Source: Hyperoodon ampullatus
Lineage: Eukaryota > Chordata > Mammalia > Artiodactyla > Ziphiidae
Assembly: GCA_949752795.1 (NCBI GenBank)
Contig: OX457058.1
Coordinates: 158,661,353-158,725,352, forward strand
DNA length: 64,000 nucleotides
Direction: 5' to 3'
The position numbers and the translations under genes are program-made. The notes under the pieces are model-generated. The model saw only the letters and a list, made by a program, of their open reading frames with translations, did not search any database and was not told where the DNA came from. Below, piece after piece: positions 12,141-24,117 of this stretch (position 1 is the first letter of the stretch; each line of letters opens with the position of its first letter).

Positions 12141-13373
12141 AGACATTTTTTCATATATGGGACCATTACTGTATGGCAGTATTTTAGTGTACTATGATTA
12201 CAGAGTATTGAATCAGTCTTATTACTTGATAGCCATGCCCCAAGTATGGATATTTGTGCAACAAAACTCATTGTTTCTGGTATTCCTCTGTGTGTGTATC
12301 TGGCTAGTGTTATTACTTCATAAGTTGATTGTAAATGGCTTTACTACAGTCAACACAGGCAATCTACGTAGCAGTTAATGAGTACTGCTGAATTAAGTGT
12401 CCACATTCCAGTGTTAAAGTGAGGTAGGGGATAATGCTTTGCGCTTGACACTGAAAAAATTCATAGCTTTATATCCTATGATAATGTATAAAGAGAGTGA
12501 AGTTCTTCACTGTTGTTTTTAAATCTTGGCTTTTTTTGGATGTCACAGGAGATGAAGCTGCTTTATTGGTCTTGACCAGAACTTTTTAAATGAATGTCAT
12601 CAGCAGGAAGATGATAATGAAAGTATTTATAACAAAATTTCACTGTTTTCTGAGATGCAGAGTTTCTAGTACCTGCCTTCTTGGTTTTTGTAACAAAATA
12701 TTTCTTCCTTGCTTAAAAAGACAAGTCTAGTTCAGCCTACTTGTAGGTCTCATAGAGATGATGCTGTGTTGGGCAGGATTTTCAAGATAGACTCCTGAGT
12801 TGTTTAACAAATGTGCCATATTGGCATGTCTTAAAGAGATACCTCAAACATAGAACTTTTTATTTAGGAGGATAACAGCTAAATCTTCATTAGAACTGAT
12901 TTTTTTGTGTGTGTGTGATACGCGGGCTAGGTTATTTATCATTGGTTTAGCACAAATTTTACCTGAAAAAAAAGCACATAGGCCAGTGAGCTTTGGTAAA
13001 ACTCACTTGATATTCTGCCTCACACTTCCCTTCCTTCAAATACAGTCTCACAGCCAGTACCCCAATCAATTCTCAGACCTCAGGCCTTGTCTATAAGTAT
13101 GGTCTTATTAATTCATTCAACACGTAAGTATTGATTACCTCGTGTGTGCAGGTATGTAGGTGTAGGTTTCCGTGAATATGAAACTAAATAGATAATAGTG
13201 AACTTAAAGTCTACTTGGTCAGCTTGTTTTAGGATTACTGTGTTCTCATCTGTATAGTAAGGTGAAAGAGAATTCCTAAATTACTGTTTTGGCTACAACT
13301 GTGTCCTGATAATAAGGCTGTAGAATTTCCTCATGTCCAACTCAATAAAGGCATCATTTTAAAGCAATATTAT
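12141..13373 (+). other. Possible 3' UTR part of the SREK1IP1 retrocopy
   Basis: About 1.2 kb without recognised interspersed repeats or coding frame, ending near a second poly(A)-signal-like 'caataaagg' at about 13343. The parent mRNA may have a long 3' UTR, which would explain this block. I cannot prove it without aligning to the parent gene. Confidence 0.3.
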
Positions 13374-13390
13374 AAGCCCTCTTTTAACTC

Positions 13391-13597
13391 TTTTTTTTTT
13401 TTTTTGTGGTACACGGGCCTCTCACTGCTGTGGCCTCTCCCGTTGCGGAGCACAGGCTCCGGACGCGCAGGCTCAGCGGCCATGGCTCACGGGCCCAGCC
13501 GCTCTGCGGCATGTGGGATCCTCCTGGACCGGGGCACGAACCCGTGTCCCCTGCCTTGGCAGGCGGACTCTTAACCACTGCGCCACCAGGGAAGCCC
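13391..13597 (-). mobile_element. CHR SINE, young short form
   Basis: Starts with a 15-T run, then 'gtggtacacgggcctctcac', 'cggacgcgcaggctcagcgg', and the reversed head ending 'cgccaccagggaagccc'. The flanks share only ccctctt, so the duplication is partial or obscured. A chance antisense frame (13384-13578) encodes the peptide common to this SINE group. Confidence 0.88.
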
Positions 13598-13599
13598 TC

Positions 13600-14337
13600 T
13601 TCCTTATTTTAAAATCCAGCGAAGTGCTCTGCACTTCTTAGGCACTCAATAATTATTTCTAATAAAATGAAACACTGAATAAAGTCCCAGCTTCCTGAGA
13701 AGATTTCAGGCCAGTAGAAACGTATTAGGTACAAGAGAGGAAAACCTAGGGACGATTGAGTACTACATGCCAGAGACTTGCTGGATATATTATCTAACAG
13801 GGATAGAGAGCCCAGGGTCTAGTTCTAGGAGTTTGGAAAGAGACTGTCAGGTCCTTCCATAGAGATAATTCATGAGGGAGAACATTCTGAGGCCGCACCA
13901 ACTCTTTGTTCCTGGAATGACAGTCCATGAATGCCCAGTTTGAGAGCCAGACAGAAGAGAAAAGATAGAGTACAGGGGACTCCAGGGATTGCAAAAAGGC
14001 CACAGTGGGAAGGCCTCAGGGAGAGGTGCGTGTGGAGCTTGACAGGAAGAAAGAAGAGGACAGGTGGTTTGGAATAAGTCTCGTGTTTTCTAATGCTCCC
14101 TGTGAATTGATGAAAGGAACTGCTGGGCAGATAGGAACTGTTATTCTCGTCACAACGGGTCAAGAGAGGTCTGGGATGCATTGAAGGTTGCTAGTGTACA
14201 AATGACTGAAGAAATACTGAAAAGTATATTAAAAAGTCGGTGTTTTTTTAAAAACCTTAAAAAAGTTTATCCACATACAGATTTTATTTGAAGACAGTAT
14301 AAACAATCTAAACATAAGACTCTTTTAAATATGGGCC
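13600..14337. other. No gene recognised
   Basis: Mixed-composition DNA. Open frames on the minus strand at 13794-14181 overlap each other in two frames and show no domain. No named repeat. Confidence 0.55.
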
Positions 14338-14478
14338 AAATGTCCCTTATGCTCACTCTATGATAGGCCCCATCCTCATACTACTGATAGGGAAACTGAG
14401 GCTCAGAAAGAATGAGTGATTGGAAGAATGTCACACTGGTAAGTGGTGGAGACAGGATTGGCCCTGGATCTTTTGGAC
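14338..14478 (-). repeat. MIR fragment
   Basis: Clear reverse MIR core: 'gggaaactgaggctcagaaa', then 'cacactggtaagtggtggag' and 'caggattggccctgg'. Ancient, common to all mammals. Confidence 0.75.
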
Positions 14479-14912
14479 TCTAAAGCCTTTTTTTTTTTTT
14501 TTTAAACTATATCATACTATCAAAGCAGCATAGGATCAGACAGCAAGGGTGGTGTTGCAGGTCAGGGCATCCAGAACACCCTACTGCTGTACCTGCTGTT
14601 TGATCCGTGTTCAAAGAGCCCAGGGAATGGTGACTGTCCCCTACCACCACTGCTGCCCTGCTGGCCGTGACTGTTTTTTTTGCAAATCGGATGAGAAATG
14701 TGTTTGAGAGTTTTGTGCAGTTTGATTCTGTCAGGTCAAAGAAACTGCCATTGCCCCCAAGCAGAGCAAAACGTTTCAAAGTGCCACATCACTGTCCTTA
14801 ATGACTTGATAATTAAGACAACACTACAGAAGTACAGTTTAAATGTAAGCAAATTACTTGGAAAGAAAAAAATAAGCAAACTCAAATGATTCACTATTTG
14901 TTTAATTAGAGC
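14479..14912. other. No gene recognised
   Basis: A 16-bp T run at 14489-14504, otherwise unique-looking sequence. The minus-strand frame 14507-14779 has no recognisable domain. Confidence 0.5.
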
Positions 14913-14924
14913 AGAATCTTTTTT

Positions 14925-15008
14925 CTTTTTTAACATCTTTATTGGAGTATAATTGCTTTGCAATGGTGTGTTAGTTTCTGTTGTATAACAAAGTGGATCA
15001 GCTATACT
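14925..15008 (-). mobile_element. Extremely 5'-truncated L1 insertion (84 bp)
   Basis: Contains only the terminal L1 3' UTR: 'catctttattggagtataat' onward to 'gtggatcagctata', matching the 3' ends of the L1s at 43305, 50538, 58276 and 60906. A perfect 12-bp TSD, agaatctttttt, lies at 14913-14924 and 15009-15020. This is a complete target-primed insertion that stopped after fewer than 90 bases. Confidence 0.88.
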
Positions 15009-15020
15009 AGAATCTTTTTT

Positions 15021-15716
15021 GTTTGTTTGTTTTTTTAAAGCCATTAACAATGGAATCCTAAATGAATTGATGGAAAACAATAGTAATTAGAGACAGCTCT
15101 GATAATAGCGCAGGAAGAAGAGCTCAGTGTGCATCTTAAGTCAAAGGATACTTGGCTTGGGTCCTAGAAGGAGGGATTGTGAAAACGTTTGAATGGTTCT
15201 CTTCGTTTGATCCCCCTGAAGTAGAGCTGAGACAAACACTGGGGGGCTCAGGGAGTTTATTTGGGAGGTGATCCCAGGAAGCATGAGTGAGGGAAGGTGA
15301 GGTAGGAAAGGAGAAGAATCAAAACCTGTGTTAGTGAGCAAGCTATTGCTGTGGGCATTGGGGGCTCAATCCTGCTGGAGACCCCCTGAGAGACTGTAGA
15401 ACACACTTCAGAATTGTTGCACAGAGGGACTGCTGAAGACAGTTTTTTCACCATCCCTTCTTGGTTGAGGGTTGTTCCTGGGAGCATTACATCCTGGACC
15501 CTTCTCAGCTCCCTGACAAGCTCCTAGGCCCTCGAGCAGGCCTTCAGGAAGAGAAGCAGAAAGACATCTCCTTGAGGAGGGGAGTTGGGAACCTGCTGGC
15601 ATGCATGTAAGTGTCCTTGGAGGCTGCTGGTGAATTTAGAAATGTGCCACGGGGACATGGCACAAGACATCAACAGCATCTGTTACAGATGGACTTTTGT
15701 AAGTTGTCATCCTTCT
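15021..15716. other. No gene recognised
   Basis: Minus-strand frames near 15141-15602 overlap in different registers and lack any domain. No named repeat identified. Confidence 0.5.
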
Positions 15717-16066
15717 AGACCAGCACCGTATGATAAAAATATAATGTAAGACCCAAATATGAGCCACATGTGTAATTTCATATTTTCTATTAGCTACATT
15801 ACAAAATCAAAAAGAAACAGGTGATATTAATTTTAACAGTTTTATTTAATTCCCTATGTCCAAACTGTTTATATTTCAACATGTATTCAATATAAGAAAT
15901 TACTCATGAGATATCTTACCTTTTTTTTTTCTTACCAAGTCTTTGAAATCTAGTATGCATTTTACACCTACAGCACATCTCAGTTTGGACCAGCCACATT
16001 TCAAGCGCTCAAGAGCCATATGTGGCTCATGGCTACTGTGTCACACAGTTCTAGATGACTCTAAGA
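15717..16066 (+). mobile_element. hAT-like non-autonomous DNA transposon remnant
   Basis: About 350 bp with the layout of a widespread placental MITE: 'ccgtatgataaaaatataat', 'gagccacatgtgtaa', 'tagctacatta', 'agaaacaggtgatattaatt', 'cacatctcagtttggaccag', 'catatgtggctcatggctac', ending 'gtcacacagttct'. No protein. Exact family name not asserted. Confidence 0.6.
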
Positions 16067-16989
16067 AGGACTCTCCATGAGTATCCATTCCCATTTTGCT
16101 GAAGCAGCCACTGGTTTCTTGTTCTGTGGGGAACTTGTTTCTCAAGGAGGGGAAGACCATGGCTTCTGTTCATGCAGCTCCCTTGTGCGTACTTTTATTA
16201 GGCAATAGGCTACTTAAGAAGATTGTTTCTATGTGCTGTATATTTTGCACCTGTTTACACTTCTAATATTGATATAACTGATATTTGGAAAAACAAATGA
16301 AGAGGAAACATCCTGTTAAAATAAAACCTAACCAGTACCAAGGAAAAAAATAAAAGGACACTCATTTGGAAATGGCATAAAGCAAAAATCTGTGATTTTC
16401 TTCAAAGTAACATTTAAGTCATAATCTCCCCCCAGTATTTTAGGGTTATCCTTTCTTATTTTGTGAACATTATTAAGTGATCTCTCTTTATAATTTATAG
16501 ACCTTTTCAGGAGCTTTCTCTGTCCTTTTGATTTCAGATTCCCTCCTTCTGGTTTATGTGGCAAAGACTGTCATGATGAATTTTTCTTGAGGACATTGAT
16601 TATTGTTTACAGCTTTTGAGGCCCTTAACCAGGGCTTGCTGTGGCGGTCTGGGGGAGCACTGGGAAGGCAGGGCACCATTTGGCCTGACCTCTCAAAGGC
16701 TGGTAGCACCAAATGAGATTCTACCTATAGTGCCTACATTGAAAAAAACCTTTCTTGTTGGATAATAAAAATAATATATACATTTAAACTATACTACATT
16801 TCTTGCAACTTCCCTCTTTTTACCTATTTCTTCCTTTAAAAAACATCTAGGAACCCTAAAAAATGGCCTCTCTTTATAGGTGAGAGGAGTGACAGATTTT
16901 CGTAACTGACTAGCGTTTCATTTCCAATCTCCTTCTCTTTTCTTTTTTCTGACTCTATTAGAGAGGCTGTTAAGACAACAACAACAACA
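16067..16989. other. No gene recognised
   Basis: AT-rich. The minus-strand frame 16328-16564 shows no known domain. A short (aac)n run lies at 16975-16993. Confidence 0.5.
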
Positions 16990-17390
16990 AACAAATATTA
17001 ATTTTCTAGTCTTCCTTGAAGTCAGCGGGTGGCCATGTGATAGTGTTGGCCAATGAGATATAAGTGGAAATCTGCTGGTGTCTCTTCTTCCTCTTCTTCC
17101 TTATTCCTTTCTGGAACTCAGACATGATGGTTGGCAATGTAGCAGCCCTTTGGACACCAGGAGACAATTGGCATGAGGATGAAGGCCAATATGCTGAGAA
17201 TGGTAGAGAAAAAGCTAGAAGATTTGGTATCTGATGGCAGTTTTGAGCTTCTCTGTCAGCCCTGGAAGTACTTTCAGACTTCTTGTTATTTGAGACAAAT
17301 TTATATGTTTAAGCCACCGTTAATTAGATTTTCTTATACCTACAGAGAAATGAATTTCTGCCTGATGTAGAGGCCCCGCCAAAACCACCA
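16990..17390 (+). repeat. LTR-like repeat (probably ERVL-MaLR class)
   Basis: Contains 'gtggccatgtgatagtgttg', 'gccaatgagatataagtgga', 'gaactcagacatgatggttg', 'ggatgaaggcc' and 'tttaagccaccgtta' in the order of a common placental LTR-like repeat. No proviral gene present. Class assignment from memory. Confidence 0.5.
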
Positions 17391-18228
17391 CTGAAACAAA
17401 CTCAGTATGCATTTGCTTTCTTGCCCCTCTCTACAAGTGGCTAATTAAGCAGTCACCCAGAAACACAATTAAAACAAAAAAATACACAAAACACTGCAAG
17501 TCTGAAGTTATCAATTCTCCAGAGTCCCAATTCGATATATCTTTGAAAAAGTATAGACTAATCAAATCATTTACCTGTGTGTTCCAACCCAGAAACCCCT
17601 TATTTAAAATGACTATAATTTCTTATTCAAATCATCACTCTCTTCATTTAAAGGGGAAAAAAATCACTTAGGATTACTCATCTTGCCTTGAACCTGGCAT
17701 ATAGAAAGCAATCAGCAAATGTTTATCATATTGATAAACTGATAAAATCATGCAAGTAAAAATAACTTCTTATTCAGGATTTGTTCATTTTTATCCCTTT
17801 TTGGGAAAGCTTCCTCAAACTTTTAACAGGCTGCCCCAGTCCATGGACAATATTGGCTCAGAATGTCACTACCCCAAAGATGCCTTCTGGAAGCTGAGAC
17901 CTTCCCATGGGGGGAGGGACAAAAGGAACAGGTCACCTAAAGTAGGGAGTTGTTTTCCTCCGAAGACTTTCCCCTCCTATGGTAACTGCCCAGTACTTCT
18001 AGTAACTGTAAGTAAGGAGTTGTTAGTTTCCATGTTGTCTTTCCTTTCTGAGACAAATAACCCCAAATGAGTACCTTTTAGAACCATGTGGAAGTTTTCT
18101 CCCCGCTCCATGTGGGTGAACCTGAAGAAAGCTATTACAGGAGGATGAAAGCCTCAGAGATCAGATCTGGATCCCAAACAGGAGGATCAAAATCCAGTCT
18201 TGATACTTTCTGACCAAACCCACCTTGT
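17391..18228. other. No gene recognised
   Basis: The plus-strand frame 17750-18070 has no recognisable domain or splice context. No named repeat. Confidence 0.5.
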
Positions 18229-18385
18229 ATTGTTAAAATATTATTAAAATATTGTAAATTATTATAAAAATAATTATAAATATATATTATAAATATCTAT
18301 AAATATAAATATATATTACAAGTATATACTATATATATGATTATAAAAATATTTTAAAATAGTATACAATATTGTTAAAATAAAG
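18229..18385. repeat. AT-rich tract bounded by a direct repeat
   Basis: Over 90% A/T with taaaatatt and tataaatata units. Both ends carry 'tattgttaaaata'. Strong local duplex-unwinding potential and likely length variability. Confidence 0.8.
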
Positions 18386-18527
18386 CTGCTCTGTTGGCTT
18401 ATCCAAATCCTCTGTGGTTTCTCTGAGGGCAAAAACCTGCAGGCTTCTGCCTTCAACCTTTACCTATCAGGCCATCACTTGATGGCTGAGCAATGTAACT
18501 TTGGGTTGGAACAAATATGCTAGCTGT

Positions 18528-18705
18528 CTGACCTTGGATAAGTCATGTAACTTCTCTGAGTGTCAGTTTTCTCATCTTTAAAATGGGAATTATAATAGTA
18601 CTGATCTCATCAGGTTGTTGTGATGGTTAAATGAGATAATACATGTATAAGGCTTAGCACAGTGCCTTGCATAGACTAAGCCCTCAAATAAATATTATTA
18701 AATTG
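18528..18705 (+). repeat. MIR element, long and well preserved
   Basis: Follows the MIR core in order: 'tagctgtctgaccttggata', 'cttctctgagtgtcagtttt', 'cttagcacagtgccttgcat', 'ctcaaataaatattatt'. Confidence 0.85.
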
Positions 18706-19739
18706 TTAATTATGAATAATTAGTATTTACTAATAAAATAATATTTACAACTGCCTGACAGTTTATTTCAGATTAACGTAGGTAGTGCTGACTTGTTTTT
18801 GGGAGGGCATGGCCTCCATGTTTTTTAAAAAACAAATAATTGTAATGACTTTTAGAGTCACTTTGGTTCTCTTGTTGGATCTGCTGAATGGCCGGTTTAG
18901 AAACCATGTCTAAGAACTAAAGCATCAGCTTGAAAGAAGAGGTTAAGAGCTTTCTTTCCAAGTTATCCTAGAGAGTAATGAGAAGTGAATCATTCAACTT
19001 TCCTTCCCCTAACCTGTGCATCTGGATCAGAACAATATCTAATATAAGTGTGTTAGTTAGAACATCCTCCTTTTCAAGAATTCTTCAGTTGTGTCTTTAT
19101 AGCAATGGCAAAATAGAATTGGGATTCCTAATACCCAAAGAAACCTCATTTGTGTTAGTTGGGACCCTGCTTGGGCCTGAACAGCAGCTGAGTGCTTGGC
19201 AGTCATGGAAGAACAAAATTGTTCAACATTTTTAGAGTTGAGAAAGCTTAACCTTTAGTTCAAATCAGCACCTGGGAGAAGAAGGGGGATGAAGAAGAGG
19301 AGGGGTTCTTTGTTTCGTTCCAACTAGTTTACCCTGAGTCTGCAGCTGGTTAGAGTTTCTAAGAGGCTGTTAGTTCCAATTAATTTGGCATACACTCTTG
19401 TATGTGTGCTTGATGAATTAAGAGGCAGCAATGAATTTATCTGTGCACCAGCCATAAAATTTCCATTACTTTTCTTAATGAAATTTACATTTGATTCTGA
19501 AAGCTTTTTAAAAAGTTGCTCATTTGTTTTTTGAGGCCTTCCCCTCCTATATAATTCGTGTCGAAATAAGAACTTTGCTTAGAGAGAGATTGGACACTTA
19601 TATAAGGCATTTTGCTTTGGGGACAGGAAGACTTTGCCCTTCCCAGTGTTTGGAAATGTCAAAGGCTGGTATCATCAGACACTTCATGGGCTCTAAAGTA
19701 GGTATTGGGGAGGAAGCAAACTTTCCCTTCTAGGGAAAG
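18706..19739. other. No gene recognised
   Basis: Plus-strand frames 18978-19235 and 19524-19733 carry no identifiable domain. No named repeat. Confidence 0.5.
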
Positions 19740-20240
19740 AACACTTCTAGTTTCTTCTGGCTGGTCTAAGAGTTAAATTGATCTGAGACAGATTAATAGG
19801 AGAAAATCAAATTTAATTCTATCCATAAGGGAATCCCACATACATAAAGAGGGTCAGAGACCTCACATGCATGAAAGGGTGAGAGAAAGAAAGATAAAAT
19901 GAGGTATATATGCCATCCTGAGCTAAGGAATGGGATAGGGGCCTGGGATTTCCAAGGACAAGAGGGCCATTCACAGGACGATAAGAAGAAAAGTAGTTGT
20001 TTGGTAATTAGTTGTTTGCCCTGCCATATAGATGGGGCCACTTAGATAAATTTATCTCCAGTAATAACTCTTTTCTGGGAAAAGTCCCCAATTTAAATTC
20101 TTCTAGGTAGTTACGGGAGAGGCAGTAGTTTCTCTTGAATCCATGAGGTCTCAATTGCCTTTAGCTCAAAGTAATTCTCATTCAAAAGTGACACATTCTG
20201 GGGAGGCTTGTTCTGAACCTCTACGTAGGGTAAAATAGGA
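19740..20240 (-). repeat. Possible LTR remnant
   Basis: Segments such as 'agattaataggagaaaatca' and 'aatttaattctatccataag' recall reverse-strand ERV LTR sequence. No termini or duplication identified, so this is tentative. Confidence 0.25.
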
Positions 20241-21468
20241 AGTTCTAGCTGAAGAGGCTAAGTATGGGTTTTTCAGGAAGTTCAGTTATCGCTTGCAGAC
20301 TGAAAAAGCAAAAATCTATAGAGCAAGTTGTGGGGAGGAAAATAGATATTCAGCTGCAGTAAGGTCAGGTCTGAGTTGTCATTCCTGAGCTCTGTGCTTC
20401 CATTTAGCAGAGAAACCTGGCAAGATGAGAAGCACGGAGTACTGTGATCTTAGTCTTGGCTGAAATCTGCCTAAGAGTCTCAAAACCTAGAGGGGAGTGA
20501 CAAAAGCTGATAAACCTGCATTTCAAGCTCCAAGCAATTTTCTCTCTAGCACGAACTAATGACTGGAGTACACTTTTGAAGGTAGCCTGTTTTTTTGTTC
20601 TAGAAAGAGCACAAATATACAATTTTATTAGGTAAATGTAATGCACATCATAATCAGAAATGTGTTTGAGAGGCTGTGGCTCTGAGGAAATAAACTGTGA
20701 ATGTTTATGTTGTCAGCTTCTTGCATCTCCGAAGACCCTTTCTTTTAGAAAAATGCTTCTTTTCTGTGTATTAATTTAGAATGGGCTATAGCTAAAGAGC
20801 GTTACTTGTTCTTGTGGAGATAGGGAGACTGGAAGGGGGCAGCAAGGACAGCAAGAGTGGACTTTACCTTGCACTGGAGCAAGGCAATAAGAAAGGAGCT
20901 GGATTAAGATGGGGAAGTGCATCCCAGACTGTACCTTTAATGCTGCATGTTCCTCAGACTCAGCTCTGGAACAGCCTTCCGGTTGGTGACTGGGGGTCAA
21001 GTCCATCCTACTGGGTAGAGACGGGATTCTTTTGGAGAGAGTGAATATTTCCATTTTCATTAGTCCTGAATAACAGCAGAAAATGAATTCTTAGATGGCA
21101 GGGCTTCAGCTGGGGCATCTCTGGATTTTTTTCTCCAGTCCTGGTCATGGACTAGCCTAGACATGCTGGAACCACTCTAGAAGATAGAGGGAAGATGACC
21201 TGCTGAGAAGAGAAATCCCATGGGGGATTTCTGAGAAGGGGCTGGGCTTGGAATCCTTCAGATGGCCAAATCTAGGAGTTGCAATTTGTTCTGTGCATCT
21301 GATTTTTATCTCTGAACCTAAAATAAAATCACGTTAAATATTACAGCCTGTCTCCAGCACGTTGTGGAAAATAAAGGTGAAATTTGTTATTGCCTTGGTT
21401 CAGAACCATAAAGGAAAAGAGTAGGTACCCCTCTGAGTGGGAGGATCCCAAAGTGGGAAGGGCTGGAG
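20241..21468. other. No gene recognised
   Basis: Overlapping frames on both strands at 20776-21060 have no domain. No RNA gene or named repeat seen. Confidence 0.5.
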
Positions 21469-21584
21469 GGTGAGTGCAGCCTGATAATAGGAGGGGCCTC
21501 AGTGTGGGTGGGGCCTGAAAGTAGGAGGGGTCTGAGAGTGGGTGGGGCCCGAGAATAAAAGAGGCCTGAGGGAGGGGCCCTACC
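21469..21584. repeat. G-rich minisatellite, about six 17-18 bp units
   Basis: Units alternate between a 'cctgataataggaggggc' type and a 'ctcagtgtgggtggggc' type, giving a 35-bp higher-order period. Many GGGG and GGGTGGGG runs lie on the plus strand, so G-quadruplex formation is plausible. Confidence 0.8.
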
Positions 21585-23629
21585 TGCGTTTATAAATGCT
21601 AAGTAGAAGTGGAGTACATTTTGGAAAATGTAAGTTTTGACCTGACCTTTGAGAAGTAGAGAGACATGATTAAAATACCGTAAAGAAGGATTGGAGCAGG
21701 ATAAGGAGATAGGGAGACCAGTAAGGAGGTTTTGTCCCTATGCTGTAGAAAATGAAAGAAAAGGGTAGGTTTGAGAGAGAGAGACGGGGATCATCCTTTC
21801 TCTGGCAACTGCTCCACTTTCTTGTGCCTGAAAGAGGAAGTTATCACCTCTGCCACATTTTCCTCAGCACAAAATGGGGCCGTGTATAATAGAGCAGGTA
21901 TAAGTGCTACCTAGGTGCTTGGCATCTTTGAAGTGCTTCCTGCAGCCTATGAAGTAGAAACTATAGAGGCTCTTACCACCACGCTATTACAGCATCCTGC
22001 TACAGTAACACTCCTCTCTTCCCTTACTTGGTATTTCCTGTTGAAAAATTAAATAATAATTGTGAAATTTATTTATTCTCTGAGGACAAATGTAAAATAA
22101 GTCTCTTTTCTCTTTTATTATTTGCTGAGCCTCCCCCAAAGTTAAAAACAGATATAAAATTTGCACAGAAATTCTGCAGGAATACATCCTGCATTCCCTG
22201 CTTCTGGACTATGAAGTCATGATATCCAAGAGAGGTTTGCTCCTGTCTCCCAGGGTAGCGAGTGTATGTGTCAGCTACCTGGGAGCAAGGGGTAGGTGCT
22301 AATATGATACTCCATTCATGAAGCTTATTCACTAATGTCTCAATTTACCCTGATAGCTTGTGAGGCAGGCTGTACTTTGCAGATTAGGTGACTGTGTCCC
22401 CGAGAAACTATGACTTGTCCAAGGTCTGGTTACACTGGTACAGAAGATCGGGTCTTTGATTCCCTCCGTCCAGTCTTCTGTCCTGACCTGTTGAGGGGTT
22501 TTTGCTGTGCTGCTGGTGGAGAGTAGTGAGAACTTCTCTGCTGACCCTGCCCACCTGATTTGTGGCATTCACAGGATTTCTGTGTGGCTCTCTGGGTAGT
22601 GGTCGTGAAGGCGGGGGTACTCCATGCTGGTCACATAGAGGGGGCCCCTCCAGAGGCCTGTGGAGATAACATAGTGTGAAGGAAGAGAGTCTAAGGTTGT
22701 TTCTGAAAGCTGTGCTCACTTGGGCTGCTGACGTTTTCCTCTGCCCAACCTAGCGGAAGTTTTCTCATCTTTAGTTTTTGCCCCGGTACATGAAATCTTT
22801 TGATTTGGATCTTTGCACAGGCCGTATTCCCAGCAGGATCAGACCACACCACCTCCCTCACCCGTCCCATTTGCTGATCTTCGCAGCCAAGTGTGTGCTC
22901 ACCAGGAGCTGCGGGTGGAAGGCCCACGTGGGGCCCAGAGCTCTGAAGGGCCAGGTTGGTCTTTATATGCTGGATGGTTCCTTGACCCCTGAGAGCAGGG
23001 CCACCTGGGGAGGAATGCAGACTTTAGAGTCCTGCCATTCAGAAGTGTGGGGAGCCGGGGAATCACTCTCCTTCTGAGTGATTCCTTATAACTCTCCAAC
23101 AAGCTCTTTTGGCAAGCCGGGTGTGAGCATGCAAGTGGGGTTAGAGGAGGGGGCAGTGGTGCTTTGCGAATAATTCTTGTTACACAGCCGTAGCTGAGAC
23201 CCCTCTGCCGTCATGAAAGCCTCAGGCCTTCACTCTCCCTTTTCCTTGTATGTTGCTCCGTAGCTGAGGCTTAATAGACTTGCAGTTCCTATGGAGAGGG
23301 GGCTCATATTTGAGAGCTGGATCCCTTGACCCAGGCCATCTGAGAGCTGAGTTCCAAAGGTTAATGTTTTGAGTGACTGACAGAGTCTTTTCAAAGGGTG
23401 GCTAGATTCCAGTTCCTGGAGGAGCTGGGAAGACCCCGTCTCCTGGGGTTTTTATTCTGCTTTCTGGTGAGATCACAAGAAAGGCTGTGGTTTGTCTGAG
23501 TGAGTCCAGTGTGGGCTACTCTGGAGTCCTGCTTGAGAAAGCATTGGGTATCTCAAAGGATGGGGTCTTTCCTACCACACTCATCTAGGTGGGCAATTAC
23601 TTATTTGGGTGCCTGGCTCTCTGTCTACC
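21585..23629. other. No gene recognised; weak MIR at 22330-22480
   Basis: A degraded reverse MIR-like segment ('gaaactatgacttgtccaag') is the only repeat I can suggest. Several overlapping frames at 22332-23102 show no domain and no convincing splice sites. Confidence 0.45.
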
Positions 23630-23732
23630 TCTCTAGACATAAGGGAAGCTCCTGGAGGGCAGGGCTGGCATCGTAGACATCTTTCTATCTTCAGAGTCTG
23701 ACTAATATTCTACCCTCAGGATATATTTGTTG
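23630..23732 (+). repeat. L2-like 3' end fragment
   Basis: 'ggaagctcctggagggcagg', then 'atatttgttgagtaaa' at the end, the standard L2 3' order. The SINE at 23745 inserted at its terminus. Confidence 0.5.
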
Positions 23733-23744
23733 AGTAAAACTTTT

Positions 23745-24065
23745 TTTTTTTTATAGAGCTTCTTTTTTAAAAATTATTTTATTTTATTTATTTTATTTTT
23801 GGCTGTGTTGGGTCTTCAGTGCTGCGTGCAGGCTTTTCTCTGGTTGCGGCGAGTGGGGGCTACTCTTCGTTGTGGTACATGGGCTTCTCATTGTGGTGGC
23901 CTCTCTTGTTGCAGAGCACGGGCTCTAGGCACGCGGGCTTCAGTAGTTGTGGCACGTGGGCTCAGTCGCTCCGCAGCACGTGGGATCTTCCCGGACCAGG
24001 GTTCGAAACTGTGTCCCCTGCATTGGCAGGCGGATTCTTAACCACTGCGCCACCAGGGAAGCCCA
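23745..24065 (-). mobile_element. CHR SINE, long form
   Basis: T-rich (tttta)n tail side, then 'ggctgtgttgggtcttcagt', 'gcggcgagtgggggctactc', reversed head 'accactgcgccaccagggaa'. Perfect 12-bp TSD agtaaaactttt at 23733-23744 and 24066-24077. Confidence 0.9.
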
Positions 24066-24117
24066 AGTAAAACTTTTGATTGAACTAATTTTAAGTGGTA
24101 GATGAGCCCCTGTTTAT

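Noticed and set aside
13374..13601. 10-bp TSD aagccctctt for the SINE at 13391
   Set aside because: Part of the right copy is the SINE's own end (ggaagccc), and seven bases separate the left copy from the T tail; only ccctctt can be claimed.
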